In this document: positions 1-8,503 of the stretch, piece by piece
How the letters are laid out: each line of letters starts with the position of its first letter
Numbering within the stretch: position 1 is the first letter of the stretch
Source of the DNA: CAYVUV01 sp964455095
GTDB lineage: Bacteria; Desulfobacterota; Binatia; HRBIN30; CADEER01
Length of the DNA stretch: 64,000 nucleotides
Assembly (NCBI GenBank): GCA_964455095.1
Contig: CAYVUV010000322.1
Coordinates: 1-64,000 of the forward strand
Direction: 5' to 3'
Program-made: the position numbers and the translations under genes
Notes under the pieces: model-generated
The model's input: the letters and a program-made list of their open reading frames with translations, nothing else
Database searches by the model: none
What the model was told of the DNA's origin: nothing

Positions 1-4
1 CGCC

Positions 5-715
5 ATGTCCGCCGCTCCCGTGCGTTCGCTGCGCGACACGCGCCCGTACAGCGACCACCTGTGGAAATCGGTCTCGCGCCACCTCGGCTATCGCGTCGTC
101 GCCGTCGGCGGCGGCATGGCGCACTGGGTGCGCTGGCTGCGCCGGCACTCGCTGGTGGTGGCGCTCGACACCGAGCCCGAGCCGGCGGAGGGCGCCGACA
201 ACGGCTACGGCGAGGACGGGCCCGAGCTGCAGTACGTCGACGGCGCCAGCGCCGGCCTCCGTGCGCTGCGCGGTCGCCAGTTCGATTCGGCGTTGTGCCT
301 GCGCTGTCTCGAGTACCTCGACGACGACAACGCCGTGCTCGCGGCGCTGGGCCCGCTGCTCGAACCCGGCGGGCGGGTGGTGCTGCAGGTGCCCGCCCTG
401 CACCGCCTCTACGGCGAGACCGATCGCGCCGCCGGCATCTTCCGCCGCTACGAGCCCGACGACCTCGGCGGCAAGTTGCGCGCGCACGGCCTGCGCGTCA
501 CCGCGATGCGCTACCTCAACCAGCCCGGCGCCCTGGCCTGGTATCTCAACTCGCGCGTCCTGCAGCGCCCCGACGTGCCGGCCTGGGAGCTCCGCCTCGG
601 CGCCCTTATCGTCCCCTGGCTGGCGCTCGAGCAACGCCGCCAGCCGCGCTGGGGCCTGATGCTCGAAGCCGTCGCCGAGCGCGTCTCTGGACCTCAGCCT
701 GAGCCCGAGCCTTAG
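5..715 (+). CDS. Class I SAM-dependent methyltransferase (possibly 5'-truncated by window edge)
   Basis: Predicted to transfer a methyl group from S-adenosylmethionine; the acceptor cannot be read from sequence. The 236 residues fit a compact Rossmann-fold methyltransferase: a glycine-rich loop VVAVGGGMAHW near residue 33 (motif I, less acidic than usual), VVALDTEPE as the acidic beta2 end, FDSALCLRCLEYLDD as the motif around strand 4, and LLEPGGRVVLQVPA as the post-II motif. The later segment GIFRRYEPDDLGGKLRAHGL is typical of methyltransferases found with glycan genes. The ATG lies only four bases into the window, so the true start may lie upstream. It is convergent with the next gene, with a hairpin at its stop codon. 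Family assignment is fairly safe; substrate is unknown. Confidence 0.75.
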   Translation: MSAAPVRSLRDTRPYSDHLWKSVSRHLGYRVVAVGGGMAHWVRWLRRHSLVVALDTEPEPAEGADNGYGEDGPELQYVDGASAGLRALRGRQFDSALCLRCLEYLDDDNAVLAALGPLLEPGGRVVLQVPALHRLYGETDRAAGIFRRYEPDDLGGKLRAHGLRVTAMRYLNQPGALAWYLNSRVLQRPDVPAWELRLGALIVPWLALEQRRQPRWGLMLEAVAERVSGPQPEPEP

Positions 716-769
716 CCTCAGCCCGTCAGTCTGAACCGGAGAGGCTGAGGCACGGGCTGCGGCTAAGGC
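709..769. terminator. Bidirectional hairpin between convergent genes
   Basis: Arms 709-726 and 752-769 are 18 bp each and pair with one mismatch, around a 25-base loop. The left arm covers the stop codon of the methyltransferase gene and the right arm lies just beyond the stop of the epimerase gene on the other strand. There is no T-run, so it is only terminator-like. The wording of the arms (repeats of AGCCTGAG / AGCCTTAGCC) resembles the inverted repeat at 51745-51806. Confidence 0.5.
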
Positions 770-778
770 TGAGGGGAA

Positions 779-1882
779 TCAGCTGACTTCGCGCAGCGGG
801 CGCACGTTGCCCGCTCGGTCGCCGCGGCCGGGGATGCCGAACAAGGCGCCGGGGGCATCGAGGACGGTCTCCGCCTCTTCGAGCAGCTTGAGCCAACGGA
901 TGTTGTAGTAGCGCGGGTCTTCGAACTCCGACGGCGGCGTGCCGGCGAGCTTCTCGAGCGCGTTGGCGACCGACTCCTCGATCGTCACCACCGGGCGGAA
1001 GTCGAGCACCGAGGCGATCTTGCGCGCCGAGACGCGGTAGTTGCGCACGCCCGTGTAGCCGTAGTCGGGCACGATCTCGACCTCGACGCCGTGCGAGGAC
1101 AGGGCGCCTTTGACGCGCAGGGCCAGCTCCGAGATGCGCATGTTGCGGAAGATGACGTTGAAGATCTGCCCGCGGACCTTCTGTTCGTCCGCTTCCAGAC
1201 AAGCGATGTAGGCGCGCGCCACGTCGCGCACGTCGACCATCGGGCGCCACATCTCGCCGCCGTAGTGGATGGTGATCTTGCGCCGCGTCAGCGCGTCCTT
1301 GAGGAAGGTGTTGACGACCAGGTCAAAGCGCATGCGCGGCGACCAGCCGTAGACCGTTCCCTTGCGCAGCACGACCGGACAGAAGGTGTCGTCGGTCATC
1401 GGCAGCAGGCGCTGCTCGGCTTCGAACTTCGAGCTCGAATAGGCGGCGCGCGGGCTCACCGACGAGGTCTCGTCGAGGATGAGGTCGGCCTCGGCGTCTT
1501 CCACGCCCTGGTCGTAGATCGAGCAGGTCGAGGCGAACAGGTAGCGCCGGACGCCGGCCTTCTTGGCCAGCTTGGCGATGTGCTCGGTGGCGACGGTGTT
1601 CATCTCGTAATTCGCCGCCGGGTTGAACTCCGCCGTCGGGTCGTTCGAGATGCCGCCCAGGTTGATCACGGCGGCGACGTCCTCGAACACGCTCGGATCG
1701 ACCGCCCGCATGTCGCCGACGACCACCTCGACCCGGTCGAGCACGTCGCGCAGGCCGCGGTCGCCGTAGATCAGGCGGTCGAACACTTTGACCGCGTAGC
1801 CGCGCTTCAACAGCTCTTCAACCAACACCGATCCGACATAACCGGCACCGCCGATGAGCAAAATCTTGTTCAACGATCGCAT
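779..1882 (-). CDS. NAD(P)-dependent epimerase/dehydratase, extended SDR family
   Basis: A 367-residue extended short-chain dehydrogenase/reductase acting on a nucleotide sugar. The nucleotide-binding motif GGAGYVGS is at residues 11-18, the Asp of the VVVGDM segment would contact adenine, the active site carries the serine-containing STCSIYD segment, and YSSSK gives the catalytic YxxxK. The C-terminal half has the usual substrate-pocket helices. Members of this family make epimerised or dehydrated nucleotide sugars for surface glycans. The gene diverges from the RmlD-like gene across a 116-bp gap that must hold both promoters. The start ATG follows a run of purines (GGGGGCTCC on this strand). 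The exact reaction cannot be decided. Confidence 0.85.
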   Translation of the reverse strand: MRSLNKILLIGGAGYVGSVLVEELLKRGYAVKVFDRLIYGDRGLRDVLDRVEVVVGDMRAVDPSVFEDVAAVINLGGISNDPTAEFNPAANYEMNTVATEHIAKLAKKAGVRRYLFASTCSIYDQGVEDAEADLILDETSSVSPRAAYSSSKFEAEQRLLPMTDDTFCPVVLRKGTVYGWSPRMRFDLVVNTFLKDALTRRKITIHYGGEMWRPMVDVRDVARAYIACLEADEQKVRGQIFNVIFRNMRISELALRVKGALSSHGVEVEIVPDYGYTGVRNYRVSARKIASVLDFRPVVTIEESVANALEKLAGTPPSEFEDPRYYNIRWLKLLEEAETVLDAPGALFGIPGRGDRAGNVRPLREVS

Positions 1883-1998
1883 GGAGCCCCCTGGGAATAT
1901 GGGTGATTGGTTCAGTTAAGGGGACTCGTTCCCGGTTGTCAACGACGGAACACGCCTGCCCCTTCCATTGGTGCGAGCCGGTTTGCTAGACGGACGGG

Positions 1999-2883
1999 AT
2001 GCGACACGCAGTGGTCATCGCGGCCCATGGGCAGCTCGGCACCGATCTGATGAAAACCCTCGGCGGCTTCAAGCTCACCGGGCTGACGCATGCGGAGCTC
2101 GACGTCTGCGATGCCGAGCGCGCGGCGGCCGTGCTCGGCGAGCTGCGGCCCGACGTGGTCATCAACACCAGCGCCTTTCACCGCGTCGATATCTGCGAAG
2201 ACGAGCCGGCGGCGTCATTCGCGGTCAATGCCACCGGCGCCTACAACCTGGCGCGGCTGGCGGCCAAGAACGACTTCACGCTGATCCACTTCAGCTCCGA
2301 CTACGTCTTCGACGGCTCCGGCACCCGGCCATACCACGAGAACGATCTCGCCGTCCCGATCAGCGTCTACGGCACCTCCAAGCTCGCCGGCGAGAACCTG
2401 GTGCGCGGCTTCGCCCCGCGCCACTTCGTCGTCCGCACCACCGGCCTGTACGGCCTCGCCGGCGCCAGCGGCAAAGGCGGCAACTTCGTCGAGACCATGG
2501 TGCGCCTCGGCAAGAGCGGCAACCCAGTGCGCGTGGTCAACGATCAGGTCATGACGCCGACCGCAACCGCCGACCTGGCGAAGGCCATCGCGGCCCTGCT
2601 CGCCGCCGAGGAGCGCGGCACCGTCCCCTACGGGCTCTACCACATCACCAGCGCCGGGCAGTGCTCGTGGTTCGAGTTCGCCAAGAGCATCTTCGAGCTC
2701 AGCGGACTGCAGGTCGACCTGTCGCCGATCACGACGAAGGAATCGGGCGCGGTGGCGCGGCGGCCGGCGTACTCCGTGCTCGGGCACACGCGCTGGATCG
2801 AAGCCGGCCTGAAGGAGCTGCGCCCCTGGCGCGAAGCGCTGACCGATTACCTGCGCGACAAGGGACACCGCGCGGCGGCGTGA
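1999..2883 (+). CDS. rfbD: RmlD-like dTDP-4-dehydrorhamnose reductase
   Basis: Predicted to reduce a dTDP-4-keto sugar to dTDP-L-rhamnose with NAD(P)H, the last step of rhamnose donor synthesis. The 294-residue length matches the RmlD family. The sequence shows the shortened dinucleotide loop AAHGQLG (residues 9-15), INTSAFHRVDICEDEP (the INxAAYTxVDxAE signature with changes), FSSDYVFDG, the catalytic VYGTSKLAGE, and VRTTGLYG. Genes for RmlA, RmlB and RmlC are not in the window, so it may work with enzymes encoded elsewhere or on a related substrate; RmlD relatives also include non-rhamnose reductases. It diverges from the SDR gene and ends into a repeat-rich gap. Confidence 0.8.
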   Translation: MRHAVVIAAHGQLGTDLMKTLGGFKLTGLTHAELDVCDAERAAAVLGELRPDVVINTSAFHRVDICEDEPAASFAVNATGAYNLARLAAKNDFTLIHFSSDYVFDGSGTRPYHENDLAVPISVYGTSKLAGENLVRGFAPRHFVVRTTGLYGLAGASGKGGNFVETMVRLGKSGNPVRVVNDQVMTPTATADLAKAIAALLAAEERGTVPYGLYHITSAGQCSWFEFAKSIFELSGLQVDLSPITTKESGAVARRPAYSVLGHTRWIEAGLKELRPWREALTDYLRDKGHRAAA

Positions 2884-2947
2884 CGGCGCTTGACTGAATC
2901 GGCTCGTCGCAGCCCGGGGTTGCGCCCCTTCGCCCGAGATCTCCGGG

Positions 2948-2990
2948 CCCTCTCCCGGATGGGAGAGGGTTGGGTGAGGGGGATTCAACG
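2948..2990. repeat. R1-family hairpin with GGTGAGGGGGATTCAA tail
   Basis: A 22-base hairpin, CCCTCTCCC-GGAT-GGGAGAGGG, runs from 2948 to 2969 and is followed by TTGGGTGAGGGGGATTCAAC. The same hairpin and tail recur at 11660-11700 and, in variant form, at 58799-58839. It starts about 65 bp after the rfbD-like gene and may act as a transcript end, but there is no T-tract. Confidence 0.8.
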
Positions 2991-3128
2991 TTCTCCCAAC
3001 CTCACTCGGCCGCGGCACATGACGGGGACCCTCCGGTACGCGATCGAGCACCGGGCTGGAGGAAGTTTATTGAATCCCCCTCACCCGGCCTTGCACAAAA
3101 ACCCTTTCATCGCCGAGCCTCTCCCGGC

Positions 3129-3256
3129 GGGGTCGGAATCGGTATCGGCATCGGAATCGATTCCTGTCCCAGGGATTCCGCGGTTCCTAGCGGATCGCAT
3201 CGACACAGGCCGCAATCCATTTCGTCGCCCTCGATCCCGATACCGATTCCGACCCC
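3129..3256. repeat. Perfect 20-bp inverted repeat made of 6-bp GGNATC units
   Basis: The 20 bases at 3129-3148 are the exact reverse complement of 3237-3256, separated by 88 bases. Both arms are built from hexamers of the form TCGGNA, giving a period-6 texture (GGAATC, GGTATC, GGCATC) that continues into the spacer on the left and past the right arm. It is embedded between R1-family copies. Confidence 0.8.
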
Positions 3257-3303
3257 GACTCCGACCAGAGCGCCGTTCAACGGTGACGTTGTGTGCAAAG
3301 CCA

Positions 3304-3462
3304 GGTGAGGGGGATTCAATTGCGCCGCAGGCCCCCAACGAAGTCTGTCTCGAGCGGGCCTCCAAAGCTGAGGGTGGCTTCGCCGATCAATCGTATCGCC
3401 CTCATCCCGGCCTTCTCCCATCCGGGAGAAGGAACCCTCGTTCGATAGGCCACTGGAGTTGC
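3304..3462. repeat. R1-family element, about 160-bp copy
   Basis: This stretch runs from GGTGAGGGGGATTCAAT to GGAGTTGC and aligns along its whole length with 58823-58982, which begins and ends with the same words and is one base longer. Shared blocks are AACGGGCC/GAGCGGGCC, GGCT-CGCCGATC, CCTCATCC-G-CCTTCTCCC, ATCCGGGAGAAGGAACCC and TCGATAGG/GCGATAGG. The 3' part carries a CTTCTCCC-ATCC-GGGAGAAG hairpin. It ends 13 bp before the GH1 stop codon. Confidence 0.8.
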
Positions 3463-3474
3463 GTCACGCAGTGC

Positions 3475-5241
3475 CTAGTTCGTCTCGTCTTCGGGCGTCA
3501 TCGGGCCGAGGCCGCCGAACGTATCGAGCATCTGCTGCGTGATGCGGCGGTGGCCGGCGATGTCGGCGAGCACCGTCGCGCCTTCGGTGGGCGTGCGGTC
3601 GTAGGAGACGAAGTCGACGCGGTACAGTCCGAAGCGCGGCACGAAGCCCTGCGACCATTCGAAGTTGTCCATCAGGCTCCAGTGGTAGTAGCCGCGCACG
3701 TCGGCGCCGGCGTCGATGGCGCGCTGGATCTGTTCCAGTGAGCGCACGACGTGCTCGGCGCGCCGGCGCCCGGTCTCGGTGGCGAGACCTGATTCGGTGA
3801 CGGTCAGCGGCAGGGCGGGCCAGCGGGCGGCGAAGTCGACCAGGACGTTGTAGATGCCGGGCTCGTAGTACTCGTAGTCCATCGCCGGAATGTAGTGCGT
3901 CGGATCGGCCGGCGGCACGCAGGTGCCGAAGTCGAGGCCGCCGAAGCAGACCATCAAGTTGAGGCGCGGGATCAGCGGCGGCGTCGCGCTGACGCCCTGA
4001 CGGCTGTAGTACTGCACGCCGAGCCAGTCGAGTTTGCCGGCCCAGTCGGGGTGATCCTCTTCGCGCACGCCGTCGAGGTCGGCGTCGAAGCCGCCGAAGA
4101 CGAGCGCGTCGGGAAACAGGTGGTGGTAGACGTAGCGCACGCGCTCGGCGGCCGCGATGTCATCTGGATTGTCGCTGACCGCGTTCATGCGGCTCGGCAA
4201 CCACTCGGCGACGTTGAGCGTGAAGCCGACGTGGGCGGCGACGCCATCGCCGTCGGCATCGACCGTGTCGGCTTCTTTGAGCGCGTTGTAGATCGCGACG
4301 TGGGCGCGGATGTAGTTGCGGAAGACGGTGATCAACGCGTCGAAGTCGGTGAGCAGCAGCGTGCGACCGGGCGGGAACGAGCCGATGCCGTAGCTGGCGA
4401 GGAGATAGTTCACCGGCTCGTTCAGCGTCGCCCACTCGTCGACGTGATCGCCGTAGCGCTGGCCGAGCAAGCGCGCGTGCTCGGCCAGCTCGGCGATGAT
4501 CTGATCGGCACCGTTGGGATGCGCCCAGCCGCACAGGTTGGTGTCGGTCGGACCGTCCGGGCACCCGGTGACGCGCGGATCATCGACCCACACGGGGCTG
4601 GAAAAATGATGCAGCGTGATCATCGGCCGCACGCCGGCGGCGACGAGGGCATCGATCTCCTCGTCGTAGTGCGCCAGGGCCGCCTCGCTCACGGCATCGC
4701 GCTGCGGTTCGACGCGCGCCCACTCGACGCTGAAGCGATAGCCGTCGAGATGGAGTTGCGAAATGAGATCGACGTCGTCGCTGGCGCGGCTGAAGCCGCG
4801 CACGGCCTCGCCGACGAACGGGCTCTTGGCCAGACCGTCGGGAGCGGGCGCCGTCCAGAGATACCAATCCGTGCTCGGGTTCTGGTCTTCGATCTGCGTG
4901 GCCGCCGTCGCGACGCCGAAGCGAAAACTACCGCGGCCAGCGGCGCCGCTGATCGGGCCGAGCCGAGCGAAGCGAATCGCCGCCGGTTCGGTCGGCGTCG
5001 GCGAAGCCGTCGCGGTCGGCGATGCGGTCGCGGTCGCCGTGGGTTCGGAAGTGGCTGTTGCGGTCGGTGTCGCGGTCCGCGTCGCACTGGGCGGCGGTGT
5101 TTGTGTGGATGGCACCGACGTGGCCGTTGGTACGGGTGCGGACGTATCGTCATCGCTGGAACACGCGGCCAGGAGCGGGAGGGCCAGCGCGAGGAGCATC
5201 AGGCGCAGGGACGATTGCGAAAGCAGGGATCGGATTTTCAT
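3475..5241 (-). CDS. Lipoprotein glycoside hydrolase family 1 (beta-glucosidase-like)
   Basis: A retaining beta-glycosidase predicted to act outside the inner membrane. The chosen ATG gives 588 residues starting with a lipoprotein signal peptide whose lipobox is LLAACSS; an upstream in-frame ATG at 5370 would add a basic stretch running into repeat DNA and is rejected. A Thr/Pro/Ser-rich linker (about residues 25-80) leads to a GH1 barrel. The acid/base Glu lies in TLNEP (E275) and the nucleophile in TESG (E483), where most family members have TENG; YYHWSLMDNFEWSQG and the final RFGLYRVDF are typical GH1 aglycone-site segments. The gene follows the RND pump gene on the same strand after a 125-bp gap. 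Substrate may be a beta-glucoside or beta-galactoside. Confidence 0.9.
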   Translation of the reverse strand: MKIRSLLSQSSLRLMLLALALPLLAACSSDDDTSAPVPTATSVPSTQTPPPSATRTATPTATATSEPTATATASPTATASPTPTEPAAIRFARLGPISGAAGRGSFRFGVATAATQIEDQNPSTDWYLWTAPAPDGLAKSPFVGEAVRGFSRASDDVDLISQLHLDGYRFSVEWARVEPQRDAVSEAALAHYDEEIDALVAAGVRPMITLHHFSSPVWVDDPRVTGCPDGPTDTNLCGWAHPNGADQIIAELAEHARLLGQRYGDHVDEWATLNEPVNYLLASYGIGSFPPGRTLLLTDFDALITVFRNYIRAHVAIYNALKEADTVDADGDGVAAHVGFTLNVAEWLPSRMNAVSDNPDDIAAAERVRYVYHHLFPDALVFGGFDADLDGVREEDHPDWAGKLDWLGVQYYSRQGVSATPPLIPRLNLMVCFGGLDFGTCVPPADPTHYIPAMDYEYYEPGIYNVLVDFAARWPALPLTVTESGLATETGRRRAEHVVRSLEQIQRAIDAGADVRGYYHWSLMDNFEWSQGFVPRFGLYRVDFVSYDRTPTEGATVLADIAGHRRITQQMLDTFGGLGPMTPEDETN

Positions 5242-5327
5242 TGCCGCGGACCGTACCGCGCGGCGACGCTGCGGGCAACGGCGCGGCTCAGAAGGGTTCT
5301 GTATGCAACGCCATATGATTCGCGTGA

Positions 5328-5345
5328 CCCCTTCGGGGTCCAAGA
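5328..5345. repeat. Solo end of the R3 fold-back element
   Basis: GTGACCCCTTCGGGGTCC is a small palindrome nearly identical to the terminal hairpins of the approximately 180-bp R3 elements at 18795-18977 and 31723-31901. Here only the terminal unit is present, in the gap between the RND pump gene and the GH1 gene. Confidence 0.6.
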
Positions 5346-5366
5346 AACCGCAAGATGCAGACCTGC

Positions 5367-8300
5367 TCAACGGTGCTCAGCCGAAAGCCCCGTCGCGGCG
5401 GGCGGTGCCAGCGTGCCCTTGCGCCGATTGCGCGAGGCGCGGAAGCGCTCCATGAGGGCTTCGAGGTAGGTGTAGTAGACCGGCGTCAGATAGAGCGTGA
5501 TCAGCTGTGAGAAGACCAGGCCACCGACCACGGCCATGCCGAGCGGGCGGCGCGAGGCGGCGCCGAAGGCGATCGGGACGGCGCCGAGCAGCGCGGCCAT
5601 GGTGGTCATCATGATTGGGCGGAAGCGGGTGACGCAGCCGGCGTAGATGGCGTCGAAGGCGTTCATGCCCTCGTTGCGCTGCGCCTCGAGGGCGAAGTCG
5701 ATCTGCATGATGGCGTTCTTCTTGACGATGCCGATCAGCATGATCAGGCCGACGAAGGCGTAGATGTTGAGCTCGTAGCCCAGCGCCATCAGCGTGAGCA
5801 GCGCGCCGAAACCGGCCGAGGGCAGGCCGGAGAGAATCGTCACCGGATGGGCGAAGCTCTCGTAGAGAATGCCGAGCACGATGTAGATGACCAGGATGGC
5901 CGCGACCAGCAACAGCCACAGTCCCGCCATCGAGGATTGAAACGCTTCGGCCGTGCCCTGGAAGCTGGTGGTGATGGTCGCCGGCAGTGTCTGCAGCGCG
6001 ACGGCCTCGACGCGATCGACGGCCTGGCTGAGCGCGACACCCGGGTGCAGGTTGAACGACAGGGTCACGGCCGGAAGCTGACCGGCGTGGTTCACCGTCA
6101 GCGGGCCGACGCGCTCGTCCAGGCGCGTCACGGCGTTCAACGGCACCAGCTGCCCCTTCGACGAGCGCACGTAGAGCATGGCCAGCGCGTTGGGGTCGAG
6201 CTGGTAGCGGTCCGCCAGTTTGAGGATGACTTTGTACTGGTCCTCGGGCGCGTAGATCGTCGACACCCAGCGGTCGCCGTAGGCGCTGTAGAGGGCGCTC
6301 TCGATCTGCTCCGCGGTGACGCCGAGGGTGGACGCCTTGTCGCGGTCGATGACGACGTTGACCTCGGGGTTCTGCACCTGCAGGTCGCTGGTGACATCCT
6401 GCAGCTCGGGGGCGTCGCGCAGCTTCGTTTCCAGCTCGCGCGCTGAGCGGTAGAGCTCGGCGGTGTCCGGCCCTTGCAGCGTGAACTGGTAGAGGCTCTT
6501 GGTCACCTGCCCACCGATGCGGATCGACGGCAGCTCCTGCATGAAGACGCGCAGGCCGGGCAGGGCGGCCAACTTGGGCCGCAGCTCGGCCATGATCTCG
6601 CTCAGCGTGCCGCGCTCCTCGCGCGGCTTCAGGTGGACGAAGATGCGCCCCTGATTGGCGGTGGCGCCGGCGCCGGCATTGGAGCCGAAGATGCTGGAGA
6701 ACAGCGTCAGGATGCTCGGATGCTGGCGAATGATCTCCGTCGCGGCCATCTGGTGGCGCTTCATGGCGTCGAAGGAGACGCTCTGTGCCGCTTCGGTCAC
6801 GGCGACGACGGCGCTCTGATCCTCGTTGGGCAGGAAGCCCTTCGGCACGCGCTCGAACAGCACCGCCGTGACGGCGAGGATGACCAGGGACAGCCCCATC
6901 GTGGCGGGGCGGTGGCGCAGCACCCAACCCAGGCTGCGCTCGTAGAGCCGCAACAGGCCGTCGAAGGCGCGCTCGGTGGCCGCGTAGAGGCGGCCGTGCT
7001 GCGACGGCGGCCGCAGGAAGCGGCTGCACAGCATCGGCGTCAGCGTCAGCGAAACGATGCCGGAGATGATGATCGCGACGCAGATGACGACCGAGAACTC
7101 GTGGAACAGGCGGCCGAGAATGCCCGGCATGAACAGCACCGGGATGAACACCGCCGCCAGCGACACGGTCATCGAGAGAATCGTGAACCCGATCTCGCTC
7201 GAGCCGTCGAGCGCCGCCTGCTGGGGCGACTTGCCCATCTCCATGTGGCGGACGATGTTCTCCAACATCACGATCGCGTCGTCGACGACGAAGCCGACCG
7301 AGAGGGTGAGCGCCATCAGGGACAGATTGTCGACGCTGTAGCCGAGCGGATACATGAGCGCGAAGGTGCCGACGATCGACAGCGGCAAGGCGAGACTCGG
7401 AATGATCGTCGCCGAGACGTTGCGCAGGAACAGAAAGATGACCATCACCACCAGCACGAGGGCGAGCAGCAGGGTGAGCTTGACCTCGTTCACCGACGTG
7501 AGGATCGACGCCGAGCGGTCGAACAGGATGTGCAGCTCGACGGCCGGCGGCAGCTGCTTTTGCAGGGTGGGCAGCAGCTCCTTCACCGCCTCGGTGACGG
7601 CGACGGTGTTGGTGCCGGGCTGGCGCTGGATGGCGAGAATGATGGCGCGCTGCATTTTGTCGCCGTCGGCGTACCACGAGGCGGCTTTGTCGTCCTCGAC
7701 GCTGTCCTCGATCGTGCCGAGCTCCTCGAGGCGCACGGGCGAGTCGTTGCGGTAGGCGACGATGAGCGGCCGATAGTCGGCGGCCGCGGTGAGCTGGCCG
7801 GTGGCCTGCAGGGTGAAGCGGCGATGGCTGCCCTGCAAGGTGCCGGTGGGCAGGTTGACGTTGGCGGAGCTGACGGCGGTGGCGACCTCGTCGATGCCGA
7901 TGCCGCGACTGGCCAAGGCCTTGGGGTCGAGCTTGATGCGCACGGCGTACTTCTGGGCGCCGAAGACCTGCACCTGGGCGACGCCGCTGACCATCGAGAT
8001 GCGCTGCGCCATCATGGTCTCGCCGTAGCGATTGAGCGTCCACAGCGGCAGCGTCGACGAGGTCAACGCGATGTAGAGAATGGGTTGGTCGGCGGGGTTC
8101 ACCTTGCGATACGTCGGCGGGCTGCGCATGTCGCGCGGCAGCAACGGCGTCGCCTGCGATATCGCCGTTTGCACGTCCTGCGCGGCGCCGTCGATGTCGC
8201 GATCGAGGCTGAAGAGGAGTGTGATCGACGTCGTGCCGAGCGAGTTGACGGAGTTCATGGCCGCCAACCCGGCGATGGTCGAGAACTGCCGCTCGAGCGG

Positions 8301-8495
8301 CGTCGCGACCGAGGACGCCATCGAGTCGGGGCTGGCGCCCGGCAGGCTCGCGGTGACCACCAGGGTGGGGAAGTCGACGTTGGGCAGATCGCTGACCGGC
8401 AGGACGCGATAGCCCATGATGCCGAAGATCAGCATCCCGGCCATCAGCAGCGTCGTGGCGACCGGGCGCCGAATGAACGGAGCGGAGATGTTCAC
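5367..8495 (-). CDS. RND multidrug efflux inner-membrane transporter (MdtB/MdtC-type, HAE1)
   Basis: Proton-driven inner-membrane pump of a tripartite exporter. At 1042 residues it has the normal length and duplicated layout: TM1 near residues 12-30, a large periplasmic loop, a TM2-TM6 block from about 335, a second periplasmic loop and a final TM block. Proton-relay residues are visible: GFVVDDAIVMLEN in TM4 (adjacent Asp pair) and GIVKKNAIMQIDFAL in TM10 (Lys). The signature SVNSLGTTSITLLFSLDRD and the SPPTYRKVNPADQPI segment are closest to the MdtBC/MuxBC group. It starts at GTG eight bases after the adaptor gene stop, so both are surely co-transcribed. No outer-membrane TolC-like gene is present in the window. 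The substrate is unknown. Confidence 0.93.
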   Translation of the reverse strand: MNISAPFIRRPVATTLLMAGMLIFGIMGYRVLPVSDLPNVDFPTLVVTASLPGASPDSMASSVATPLERQFSTIAGLAAMNSVNSLGTTSITLLFSLDRDIDGAAQDVQTAISQATPLLPRDMRSPPTYRKVNPADQPILYIALTSSTLPLWTLNRYGETMMAQRISMVSGVAQVQVFGAQKYAVRIKLDPKALASRGIGIDEVATAVSSANVNLPTGTLQGSHRRFTLQATGQLTAAADYRPLIVAYRNDSPVRLEELGTIEDSVEDDKAASWYADGDKMQRAIILAIQRQPGTNTVAVTEAVKELLPTLQKQLPPAVELHILFDRSASILTSVNEVKLTLLLALVLVVMVIFLFLRNVSATIIPSLALPLSIVGTFALMYPLGYSVDNLSLMALTLSVGFVVDDAIVMLENIVRHMEMGKSPQQAALDGSSEIGFTILSMTVSLAAVFIPVLFMPGILGRLFHEFSVVICVAIIISGIVSLTLTPMLCSRFLRPPSQHGRLYAATERAFDGLLRLYERSLGWVLRHRPATMGLSLVILAVTAVLFERVPKGFLPNEDQSAVVAVTEAAQSVSFDAMKRHQMAATEIIRQHPSILTLFSSIFGSNAGAGATANQGRIFVHLKPREERGTLSEIMAELRPKLAALPGLRVFMQELPSIRIGGQVTKSLYQFTLQGPDTAELYRSARELETKLRDAPELQDVTSDLQVQNPEVNVVIDRDKASTLGVTAEQIESALYSAYGDRWVSTIYAPEDQYKVILKLADRYQLDPNALAMLYVRSSKGQLVPLNAVTRLDERVGPLTVNHAGQLPAVTLSFNLHPGVALSQAVDRVEAVALQTLPATITTSFQGTAEAFQSSMAGLWLLLVAAILVIYIVLGILYESFAHPVTILSGLPSAGFGALLTLMALGYELNIYAFVGLIMLIGIVKKNAIMQIDFALEAQRNEGMNAFDAIYAGCVTRFRPIMMTTMAALLGAVPIAFGAASRRPLGMAVVGGLVFSQLITLYLTPVYYTYLEALMERFRASRNRRKGTLAPPAATGLSAEHR

Positions 8496-8503
8496 GACCG
8501 CAC

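Larger units (their letters stand above)
2884..3474. other. 591-bp convergent gap filled with palindromic repeats
   Basis: No credible gene is seen. The gap between the convergent rfbD-like and GH1 genes holds a CCCTCTCCC/GGGAGAGGG hairpin (2948-2969), short GGTGAGGGGGATTCAA words in both orientations (near 3069, 3304), a 20-bp perfect inverted repeat (3129-3148 with 3237-3256) and an approximately 160-bp copy of a dispersed element (3304-3462). These are listed separately. Confidence 0.8.
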